NCBI RefSeq assembly: GCF_000717645.1
Contig: NZ_JNZZ01000001.1
Location: 124,001 to 188,000 of the forward strand
Length of the DNA stretch: 64,000 nt
Direction of reading: 5' to 3'
DNA from: Streptomyces californicus
Lineage (GTDB): Bacteria; Actinomycetota; Actinomycetes; Streptomycetales; Streptomycetaceae
The notes under the pieces are model-generated. The model made no database searches. It was not told the origin of the DNA and saw nothing but the letters and a program-made list of their open reading frames with translations. Both the position numbers and the translations under genes were made by a program. Of the stretch, positions 49,447 to 56,397 are shown piece after piece. The stretch's first letter is position 1, and each line of letters opens with the position of its first letter.

Positions 49447-50604
49447 TCAGGACAGGTCGGTCTGTGGCCGGTCACCGAAGTCCAGGAACGTGCCGAACCG
49501 GATGTCGTGGTCCGGCGCGTCCGACATCACGGCGAGCATCCGGGCGGCCTCCTCGGTGATCTCCGCCGTCTGCGCGCGGGTCGGCTTCCGCAGCGGCTGG
49601 ACGGTCAGGACCGCCGTGTCCTGCTCCTGCCGGACCTGCCAGAGGGCGTCGAGGAAGCCGTCGATCAGAACGCTTCCGTACGTCTGGTTGCCCTTGCCGT
49701 TGCGGCCCTTGTTGACCGCGGGGATGACGCGGGTGCGGTCGGCGTGGCCGAGGAGGACGTTGTCGAACTCGGGCAGGAAGCGCGGTGGGGCCGGGGTGTC
49801 GGGGTCGGGGCGCGGGGCGTCGGGAAGGTCGAAGAGTTCGGCGCCGTTCTCGTCCCGGAAGGTGGTCAGCCGGGGCCTGAGCCGTTCGAACACCTCCTTC
49901 GTCCGGGTGATCCCCGCCCAGCTCTGGAAGTCCTTGACCGAGGCGGGGCCGAACGCGCCCAGATAGCGCGTCACGACGGTGTCGAGCGTGGGAGCGGGCC
50001 CGGCGGACCGGCCGAGCCAGTGCTCGACCGTGGTCAGCGCGACCTGGCCGCCGCGCCCCCACAGTCCGCGCGGGGTTACCTGGACCAGCGGCAGCAGACA
50101 GCGGGCGGCGACGGTGAGTGCGAGGGGGTCGGCGGCCGGCCAGTGGGCGAGCAGTTCCCCCCGCAGCTCCTTGAGCGGGCGCGGGCGCTCCTCCACCAGC
50201 CGCTGGGTCAGCGCCGCGAGCCGGTCCAGGTCCACCCCCTCCAGCCCGTGCCGGAAGGACGCCAGCTCCCGGTCGCGCGGCGCCCGGACCAGGGGCCCCA
50301 GAGTGAGGGCGTCGTCCGCCGTGTGGGTGTGGAGGGTGGAGCGCAGGGTGACGAGCCGCGCGACCTCGCGTGACTCCATCAGGGAGGACAGCTCGGCCGG
50401 ATCGAAATCGGCCAGCCGGGCGTAGAGCTGGAAGTACGGGGGCTTGGTGTTCTGGGCCTGGAGCCCGACGAGGTGGCCGACCGCCTCGCGCGCGGACATG
50501 GAGGACCGGCGCAGCAGGAGCTGGCGCTCCAGGGTCGCCCGGTTCAGCTCCCGGACGGTGAGGCGGGCGGGGTGTGCGGCGGTGCGGTGCGTCTGCGCGG
50601 CCAT
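49447..50604 (-). CDS. Winged-helix DNA glycosylase-like protein (AlkZ/YcaQ, HTH_42 family)
   Basis: The 385-residue protein starts with a winged-helix segment (LTVRELNRATLERQLLLRR) followed by VGHLVGLQAQNT. Its Q49-x-Q51 pair matches the catalytic QxQ of AlkZ-type glycosylases, which unhook interstrand DNA crosslinks and remove bulky adducts. TLRSTLHTHTADDAL and FLPEFDNVLLGHADRTRVIP are further family landmarks. Self-resistance versions sit in gene clusters for DNA-alkylating natural products; here it is alone, so general repair is more likely. The ATG is the first before the conserved region; TACGCT lies just upstream (50611-50616 on the plus strand) but in the wrong orientation. Confidence 0.83.
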   Translation of the reverse strand: MAAQTHRTAAHPARLTVRELNRATLERQLLLRRSSMSAREAVGHLVGLQAQNTKPPYFQLYARLADFDPAELSSLMESREVARLVTLRSTLHTHTADDALTLGPLVRAPRDRELASFRHGLEGVDLDRLAALTQRLVEERPRPLKELRGELLAHWPAADPLALTVAARCLLPLVQVTPRGLWGRGGQVALTTVEHWLGRSAGPAPTLDTVVTRYLGAFGPASVKDFQSWAGITRTKEVFERLRPRLTTFRDENGAELFDLPDAPRPDPDTPAPPRFLPEFDNVLLGHADRTRVIPAVNKGRNGKGNQTYGSVLIDGFLDALWQVRQEQDTAVLTVQPLRKPTRAQTAEITEEAARMLAVMSDAPDHDIRFGTFLDFGDRPQTDLS

Positions 50605-50760
50605 GGCCCGTACGCTACCGGGGCTCGCGGACGGCCCGTGGTCGCGCGGGGGCGGCGGCGTGAGGGCCGAGCCGGGAACGTACGCCTCTCGTGCGCGGGC
50701 GTACGTACGGACCGCGCCTGCCGGAGCGCGCACGGTGGCCGTACCCGGGGTGCGCGCCGC

Positions 50761-50804
50761 GTACCACCACCGTGTGTGCCGCGTACCACCACCGTGTGTG
50801 CCGC
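50761..50804. repeat. Two perfect 22-bp tandem copies
   Basis: The unit GTACCACCACCGTGTGTGCC plus GC is present twice in a row (50761-50782, 50783-50804), and a third GTAC follows. It lies in the 258-bp gap between the divergent AlkZ-like and DMT-transporter genes. The unit contains the near-palindrome CACCACCGTGTGTG. Function unknown. Confidence 0.75.
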
Positions 50805-50862
50805 GTACGCCCGCCGGGGCCCGTGCCGCGCGGTCCGGGCGGCGCGCGGCCATGATGAACCG

Positions 50863-51732
50863 GTGATCAGCATCCTGTTCGCCGTCCTCACCGCCCTCAG
50901 CAACGGGTGCGCGTCGGTGCTCCAGCGCCGGGCGGCGATGCGGGTGCCCGACAGCGCGGCGATGCGCCTCTCGCTCTTCGGCCGGCTGCTGCGCCAGAAG
51001 GTGTGGCTGGCCGGGATCGGGCTGGTGATCGTGGCCGCCGTCTGCCAGGCGGTCGCGCTGGCCACCGGGCCGATCGCGGTGGTGCAGCCGATCTTCGTGA
51101 TCGAGCTGCCCGCCACGCTGCTGATCGCCGGGTACGTGATGCGCGTCCGGGCGGACCGGGCGCTCTGGTACGGCGTAGCGGCGGTGACGGTGGGGCTCGC
51201 GCTCGGGATGGCGTCGGCCGACCCGGTGGGCGGCTCCGACACGGTCCGGGGCGCGGCGTGGATTCCCGCGCTGGTGCTGACCGGTCTGTTCGAGGCGGCG
51301 CTGATCGGCTGCGCGCTGCGGACGCGCGGCGACGTGCGGGCGGCGCTGCTGGGGCTGGCCGCCGCGTGCGGGTACGCGCTGACGGCCGCGCTGATGAAGG
51401 ACGCGATGGCGCGGCTCGACGACGGCGGGGCGGCGGCGCTGCTGTCGTCCTGGCAGCTGTACGCGACGGCGGCGGCCGGGGTCGGGGCTCTGTTCCTGCT
51501 GCAGAACGCCCTCCAGGCGGGCAGCCTGGTGGCCGTGCAGCCGATGCTGACGCTGGGCGACGCGCTGATCAGCATCGTCTACGGGGTGACGCTCTTCGGC
51601 GAGGTGCTGCGGACCGGCTGGTGGCTGCTGCCCGAGCTGGCGGCGCTGGCCCTGATCGCCGCGGGGTGTGTCCGCCTGGCCCGTACCCCGCTGGCGGCGG
51701 GGACGCTCGCCCCGCCGCCGACTGCCCGGTGA
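50863..51732 (+). CDS. DMT-superfamily (EamA-like) transporter
   Basis: The 289-residue membrane protein has nine to ten predicted helices in two related halves. MISILFAVLTALSNGCASVLQRRAA opens the first half, ATGPIAVVQPIFVIELPATLLIAG is the family's conserved helix 3-4 hairpin, and NALQAGSLVAVQPMLTLGDALISIVYGVTLFGE is its counterpart in the second half. Both Gln-Pro motifs (VVQP, AVQP) are intact. Substrate unknown; relatives export amino acids or other metabolites. GTG 50863 is chosen because the first helix begins directly there. Confidence 0.85.
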   Translation: MISILFAVLTALSNGCASVLQRRAAMRVPDSAAMRLSLFGRLLRQKVWLAGIGLVIVAAVCQAVALATGPIAVVQPIFVIELPATLLIAGYVMRVRADRALWYGVAAVTVGLALGMASADPVGGSDTVRGAAWIPALVLTGLFEAALIGCALRTRGDVRAALLGLAAACGYALTAALMKDAMARLDDGGAAALLSSWQLYATAAAGVGALFLLQNALQAGSLVAVQPMLTLGDALISIVYGVTLFGEVLRTGWWLLPELAALALIAAGCVRLARTPLAAGTLAPPPTAR

Positions 51733-51817
51733 GCGCGCTCCGGTGGGCGCGCTCCGGTGGGCGCCCCGTCCGGCCTCCCGGTGAGCGCGCCGACCGCTGT
51801 CCGGTGAGCGCCCGCCC

Positions 51818-52861
51818 TCAGGCCGTGTGGGCCGGGGGGACGCGCTCGCCCGGCGGCACGGGGCCGGGCGGGGTGCCGTCGCCGAACGGGCGTCCGCCGA
51901 GCTGTGCGCGGTGGTGCGGGGTGGTCCACCGGGAGAGGTCGGGGCCGAGGGGGACGATGCCGGTCGGGTTGATGCCGGTGTGGACCTGGTAGTAGTGCCG
52001 CTTGATGTGGTCGAAGTCGACCGTGTCGCCGAACCCGGGCGTCTGGTAGAGGTCGCGGGCGTACGCCCACAGGACCGGGTCCTCGGTCAGCTTGTTCCGG
52101 TTGCACTTGAAGTGGCCGTGGTAGACGGGGTCGAAGCGGACCAGGGTGGTGAAGAAGCGGATGTCGGCCTCGGTGATGGTGTCGCCGACCAGGTAGCGCC
52201 GGTCCGCGAGGCGGGCGGAGGCCTGGTCGAGGCGGGCGAACAGGGCCTCGTACGCCGCGTCGTACTCCTGCTGCGAGCTGGCGAACCCGGCCTTGTAGAC
52301 GCCGTTGTTGACGTCCCGGTAGATGCCCTCCATCACGTCGTCGATCTCCGCGCGCAGCGGTTCGGGGTAGAGGTCGGGGGCGCCGGGACGGTGCAGGGCG
52401 GTCCACTCGGTGGCGAGGTCGAGGGTGATCTGCTGGTAGTCGTTGGTGACCAGCTTCCCGCTGGGGACGTCCACGATCGCGGGCACGCTGACGCCGCCGG
52501 GGTAGCCGTGCTCCCGCGCGTCGTACGCCTCGCTGAGGTGGTGGATGCCGAGCACCGGGTCCGCGCCGTCCGGGTCGAGGGTGAAGCGCCAGCTGCGGTC
52601 GTCCTGGATCGGGTCGGCGACGGCAAGCGACAGGGCGTCCTCCAGGCCCAGCAGCCGGCGGGAGACCAGGGCGCGGCTCGCCCAGGGGCAGGCCCGGCTG
52701 ACGACGAGGCGGTAGCGTCCGGCCTCGACGGGCCATCCGTCGCGGCCGTCGGCGGTGATCCGGTCGGCGAAGTGGCTGCGGGACCGCTTGAACGGCTTGT
52801 GGCCGTAGGAGTCGTTGCCCTCGGTCCCGGCGCTGCCGGTCGTCGTGTCGCTGTCGCTCAT
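51818..52861 (-). CDS. Glutathionyl-hydroquinone reductase-type (ECM4/YqjG) protein
   Basis: The 347-residue xi-class transferase-like protein has the active-site motif RACPWASR with catalytic C58, and the fold landmarks KRSRSHFADRIT, IHHLSEAYDAREHGYPGGVSVPAIVD (thioredoxin half) and RFFTTLVRFDPVYHGHFKCNRNKL (helical half). Enzymes of this kind reduce thiol-hydroquinone adducts. Actinomycetes use mycothiol, so the natural thiol donor is probably mycothiol, which is inference. ATG 52861 overlaps the stop of the MFS exporter as ATGA, suggesting joint detoxification and export of quinones or xenobiotics. Confidence 0.92.
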   Translation of the reverse strand: MSDSDTTTGSAGTEGNDSYGHKPFKRSRSHFADRITADGRDGWPVEAGRYRLVVSRACPWASRALVSRRLLGLEDALSLAVADPIQDDRSWRFTLDPDGADPVLGIHHLSEAYDAREHGYPGGVSVPAIVDVPSGKLVTNDYQQITLDLATEWTALHRPGAPDLYPEPLRAEIDDVMEGIYRDVNNGVYKAGFASSQQEYDAAYEALFARLDQASARLADRRYLVGDTITEADIRFFTTLVRFDPVYHGHFKCNRNKLTEDPVLWAYARDLYQTPGFGDTVDFDHIKRHYYQVHTGINPTGIVPLGPDLSRWTTPHHRAQLGGRPFGDGTPPGPVPPGERVPPAHTA

Positions 52862-54357
52862 GCCGTGCTCCTCGGTGCGTCGGTCGTCCGGTCCGTCGTG
52901 CGTCGTCTGCCCCGCCGGTCGGCGCCCACGTCGGCCAGGGCGACGATCAGCCCGGCCAGTACGAAGGCGACGGAGACGATGAGCCCGTGGTCGTAGGCGT
53001 CGGCCCAGCCGTCCGGGCCGACCTGGGCGAAGAACACCGAGCCGACGGCGGCGATCCCGACCGCCGAGCCGACCCGCTGGCCCGTCTGGAGGGTGCCCCC
53101 GGCGCTGCCGGCCCGGTCCACCGGCACCTCGGCGAGGGTCAGGGTCTGGTTCGGGGCGATGACCAGACCGCTGCCGAGGCCGGCGAGGAGCAGCGGGGCG
53201 GCCATGGCCCAGCCCGCCCCGGTGCCGGGGACCAGGTGGACGGCGAGCGCGGTGCCGCCGAGGCCGAGGGCGACCATGGCCAGGCCCGCCACCACCAGCG
53301 GGCGGCCGAAGCGGCCGACGAGCCGGCCGCCGATGGACGCCGCGGCGCCGGAGCCGAGGGCGAACGGGGTGATGGCGAGTCCGGCCTGGAGGGCGGAGTA
53401 GCCCAGGCCGGACTGGAGGTAGAGCGTCGTGATGAAGAAGATCGAGGTGAACCCGGCGAAGTAGAGCAGGATCAGCAGGCAGCCCAGCCAGTAGGAGCGC
53501 AGCCGGAACAGGGCGAGGTCCAGGACCGGGTGGACGCGCCCGCCCGTGCAGCGCGCCTCCCAGGCGACGAAGGCGCCGAGCAGCGCGGCGGCCAGGACGA
53601 GCAGGAGCCACTTGCCGTTGCCGGGCCACTGCTGGGCCTGGACGAAGGGCAGCAGCAGCGCCAGCACCCCGGTCCCGAGCAGGGCGACGCCCACCGGGTC
53701 CAGGTCGCGCGGCCGCACCCGCCCGGCGGACGGGGTGTCGGGCAGCAGCCGGCGGGCGAGCAGGAGGCAGACGACGCCGAGCGGGAGGTTGACGTAGAAG
53801 ACCCAGCGCCAGCCGTGGTCCGGGCCCGCGGCCTGGATGAGCAGTCCGCCGAGCAGCGGGCCGACGGCGGTGGAGATGCCGACGACGGTGCCGAACATGC
53901 CGAAGGCGCGGCCGCGCTCGCGGCCGGAGAACATCTGCTGGATCAGGGCGGAGATCTGCGGGGAGATCAGACCGCCCGCGATGCCCTGGACCAGACGGGC
54001 GATCACCAGCCACAGGCTGGACTGGGCGGCTCCGCAGGCGGCGGAGGCCAGGGTGAACAGGGCGAGCCCGGCCATGAAGACGGCCCGGCGGCCCCGCGCG
54101 TCGCCCAGGCGCCCGGCGGGGATGAGGAAGAGGCCGAAGGCGAGGGCGTAGCCGGAGAGCACCCACTGGAGATCGGACTCCGGGGTGTGCAGCCCCGCTC
54201 TGATGGAGGGCAGGGCCACATTGACGATGGAGACGTCGAGCAGGGTCATGAACCCCGCCACCAGGCAGACGGCGAGTGCCCGCCAACGCCGGGGGTCGGG
54301 GCCGTCCGGGGCGGCGTCGCCCCCGGTCGGGCCGGTGTGCGCCGCGCTCCGTGCCAT
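52858..54357 (-). CDS. MFS drug exporter, 14-helix DHA2 type
   Basis: The 499-residue transporter opens its first helix with AVCLVAGFMTLLDVSIVNVALPSI, the motif D1 of DHA2 exporters (LDVSIVNVALP). Motif A is seen in LIPAGRLGDARGRRAVF, motif C in GTVVGISTAVGPLLGGLL, and the 14-helix count fits. QSGLGYSALQAGLAITPFALGS and VAPNQTLTLAEVP-type segments are usual for proton-drug antiporters. It overlaps the quinone-reductase gene, so quinones or aromatic toxins are plausible substrates. Confidence 0.93.
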   Translation of the reverse strand: MARSAAHTGPTGGDAAPDGPDPRRWRALAVCLVAGFMTLLDVSIVNVALPSIRAGLHTPESDLQWVLSGYALAFGLFLIPAGRLGDARGRRAVFMAGLALFTLASAACGAAQSSLWLVIARLVQGIAGGLISPQISALIQQMFSGRERGRAFGMFGTVVGISTAVGPLLGGLLIQAAGPDHGWRWVFYVNLPLGVVCLLLARRLLPDTPSAGRVRPRDLDPVGVALLGTGVLALLLPFVQAQQWPGNGKWLLLVLAAALLGAFVAWEARCTGGRVHPVLDLALFRLRSYWLGCLLILLYFAGFTSIFFITTLYLQSGLGYSALQAGLAITPFALGSGAAASIGGRLVGRFGRPLVVAGLAMVALGLGGTALAVHLVPGTGAGWAMAAPLLLAGLGSGLVIAPNQTLTLAEVPVDRAGSAGGTLQTGQRVGSAVGIAAVGSVFFAQVGPDGWADAYDHGLIVSVAFVLAGLIVALADVGADRRGRRRTTDRTTDAPRSTA

Positions 54358-54486
54358 GGTTCGCACCTTAGGGGTGGTGGGCCGTTTCCTCATCCGGGAC
54401 GCGGCCGCGCCGGTGGCCCGGATTCCGGTTTCCCGGCCCGGTCCCGGTGCGGCGTGTCCGTCTCCGGCGGGGGTATGGGTTCCCGC

Positions 54487-54882
54487 ATGACTGTGGAGAA
54501 AACGAGCGTCCTCGTCCTTGACTGTGCCGAGCCCATGGAGCTGGCCGAGTTCTACGCCGGTCTCTTTGCCGCGGAGACCCGGATCGGCACCGACCCCGAT
54601 TTCGTGGAGATCGTCGGCAACGACGGCGTGCGGCTCGCGATCCGCCGCGACCACGGCTACGCCCCGCCGAGCTGGCCCCGCCCGGAGGACTCCCAGCAGG
54701 CGCACCTGCGGATCCTGGTGTCCCGTGCGGACATCGACGAGGCGGAGCGGGAGGCGATATCGCTCGGGGCCCGGCCCGTGGACACCGGCGAGAGCAACAG
54801 CGGGCCGCGTGACGTACGGACGTACGCGGACCCGGCGGGCCACTCGTTCACGCTCGCGGTCTACCCGTTGCAGGAGGACTGA
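54487..54882 (+). CDS. VOC family protein
   Basis: The 131-residue protein has the glyoxalase-like beta-alpha-beta fold: TSVLVLDCAEPMELAEFYAGLFAAETRIG (module 1), HLRILVSRADIDEAEREAISLGARPV (module 2) and YADPAGHSFTLAVYP at the end. The DxxGHxF motif with its His fits the metal or substrate end of the pocket. No substrate can be named. It is divergent from the MFS exporter (129-bp gap) and followed by a 15-bp perfect-stem terminator. Confidence 0.87.
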   Translation: MTVEKTSVLVLDCAEPMELAEFYAGLFAAETRIGTDPDFVEIVGNDGVRLAIRRDHGYAPPSWPRPEDSQQAHLRILVSRADIDEAEREAISLGARPVDTGESNSGPRDVRTYADPAGHSFTLAVYPLQED

Positions 54883-54908
54883 GCGGCGCCGGCCCGCCTT
54901 CGGAGGGG

Positions 54909-54948
54909 CGCGTGGCGGAAGGGTCCCAACGGGCCCTTCCGCCACGCG
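54909..54948. terminator. Perfect 15-bp hairpin after the VOC gene
   Basis: CGCGTGGCGGAAGGG (54909-54923) and CCCTTCCGCCACGCG (54934-54948) pair without mismatch around a 10-base loop. An AT-rich TTAATAG tail follows. Strong candidate. Confidence 0.8.
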
Positions 54949-54960
54949 AGTTAATAGACA

Positions 54961-54971
54961 GGAAAGTTTCC
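54961..54971. promoter_or_regulatory. Palindrome GGAAAGTTTCC before the cellulase gene
   Basis: GGAAA-G-TTTCC is a perfect 11-bp palindrome in an AT-richer island (54950-55012) 87 bp before the GH5 start. GGGAAGGAACC follows at 54990. It may be the operator or activator site of this secreted enzyme. The CebR consensus of cellulase genes (TGGGAGCGCTCCCA) is not seen. Confidence 0.4.
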
Positions 54972-55057
54972 CAACACCGTTGCGGCAATGGGAAGGAACC
55001 TTTACTTTCGATGCTGCCGACATGGCGCCTCCCACCCCCTCCGAAGGGAGCACCACC

Positions 55058-56140
55058 ATGCACCAGCGCACCACTCCCCCCACCGGCTCCGCGTCCCCCA
55101 CCGGTCGCCGCCGTCTGGCGCGCAAGGCCCTGATCGCCGCCGCGTCCGCACTCGGCGTCGCCACCGCCCTCATGACCCCCGTCCGGGCGGGCGCCGCCCC
55201 GGCCCCGGCCGCTCCCGCCGCCGCCACCCCGCTCGCCGCCAACGGCCAACTGTCCGTGTGCGGCCGCCAGCTCTGCAACGCCTCCGGCCAGCCGGTCGCC
55301 CTGAACGGGATGAGCACGCACGGCACCCAGTGGTACGCCCAGTGCGTCACCGGCGGCTCCCTCGACGCCCTCGCCAAGGACTGGCGGGCCGACGTGCTGC
55401 GCGTCTCCACCTACGTGCAGGAGGACGGGTACGAGACCGACCCGGCCGGATTCACCGCCCGCGCGCAGAAGTTCGTCGACGCGGCGCACGCCCGCGGCAT
55501 GTACGCGGTGATCGACTGGCACATGCTCGACCCGGGCGACCCGAACGCCAACCTGTCGCGGGCGAAGACCTTCTTCACCGCGATGGCGAAGAAGTACAAG
55601 AACCACCCGGGGGTGCTCTACGAGATCGCCAACGAGCCGTCGGGGGTGAGCTGGTCGGCCGTCAAGTCGTACGCCGAGAAGATCATCCCGGTGATCCGCG
55701 CCGAGGACTCCGACGCCGTCGTGCTGGTCGGGACGCGCGCCTGGTCCTCGTTCGGGGTGTCCGAGGGGGCGAACGAGTCGGAGGTCGTGAACAATCCGGT
55801 CCGCGCCTCGAACATCATGTACACCTTCCACTTCTACGCGGCCTCGCACCGCGACGAGTACCTGAAGACGCTGGACCGGGCCTCCGACAAACTCCCGGTG
55901 TTCGTCACCGAGTTCGGCACGCAGGACTACGCGGGCGAGGGGGCCAACGACTTCACCATGTCGCAGCGCTACCTCGACCTGATGAAGCGCAAGAAGATCT
56001 CCTGGACCAACTGGAACTACTCCGACGACCACCGCTCGGGCGCCGTCTTCAAGACCGGCACCTGCGACGGCTCCACCTGGACGGGCACCGGGGTCCTCAA
56101 GGAGGCCGGGGTCTGGATCCGCGAGCGCATCCGCCAGTGA
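55058..56140 (+). CDS. Secreted GH5 endo-1,4-beta-glucanase
   Basis: The 360-residue protein has a signal peptide with twin arginines (TGRRRLARKALIAAASALGVATALM, then an Ala-Pro linker) and export around residue 47. A single family-5 (alpha/beta)8 catalytic domain follows: LNGMSTHGTQWY, RVSTYVQEDGYETDP, VIDWHMLDPGDPN, the acid/base E193 in YEIANEPSG, FHFYAASH and the nucleophile E285 in FVTEFGTQD, closed by ISWTNWNYSDD. There is no cellulose-binding module. An AAGGGAG site precedes ATG 55058. A perfect 12-bp hairpin follows. Confidence 0.93.
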   Translation: MHQRTTPPTGSASPTGRRRLARKALIAAASALGVATALMTPVRAGAAPAPAAPAAATPLAANGQLSVCGRQLCNASGQPVALNGMSTHGTQWYAQCVTGGSLDALAKDWRADVLRVSTYVQEDGYETDPAGFTARAQKFVDAAHARGMYAVIDWHMLDPGDPNANLSRAKTFFTAMAKKYKNHPGVLYEIANEPSGVSWSAVKSYAEKIIPVIRAEDSDAVVLVGTRAWSSFGVSEGANESEVVNNPVRASNIMYTFHFYAASHRDEYLKTLDRASDKLPVFVTEFGTQDYAGEGANDFTMSQRYLDLMKRKKISWTNWNYSDDHRSGAVFKTGTCDGSTWTGTGVLKEAGVWIRERIRQ

Positions 56141-56245
56141 CCTACCCCGGTCCCGGGAGCGTCCGCCGGTGACCGGCTCCGGCTCCGGGAGCATCCGCCG
56201 GCGGCCGGTCCCGATCGCGCCCGACCGGGACCGGGAGCCCACCGA

Positions 56246-56287
56246 CGCGCCCGGCGCACGCCCCTTCTCTGGGTCGCGCCGGGCGCG
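56246..56287. terminator. Hairpin between the cellulase and nuclease genes
   Basis: CGCGCCCGGCGC (56246-56257) and GCGCCGGGCGCG (56276-56287) pair perfectly around an 18-base loop, 105 bp after the GH5 stop. Confidence 0.55.
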
Positions 56288-56335
56288 TTGCCGCGCCGCT
56301 CACTCCGAGTGCGCCCGGAATTAACCTTCGACGCC

Positions 56336-56363
56336 TTGTCATACCCGGTTCTACGCGCATAGT
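56336..56363 (+). promoter_or_regulatory. Promoter of the secreted nuclease gene
   Basis: TTGTCA (56336-56341) and CATAGT (56358-56363) are 16 bp apart in an AT-richer stretch, 34 bp before the GTG start. The cell-wall hydrolase gene at 63495 has a similar TTGTCAT-type -35. Confidence 0.5.
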
Positions 56364-56397
56364 TTTTGCCCCTACTACTCAGTTGGGGGCACCTCCC

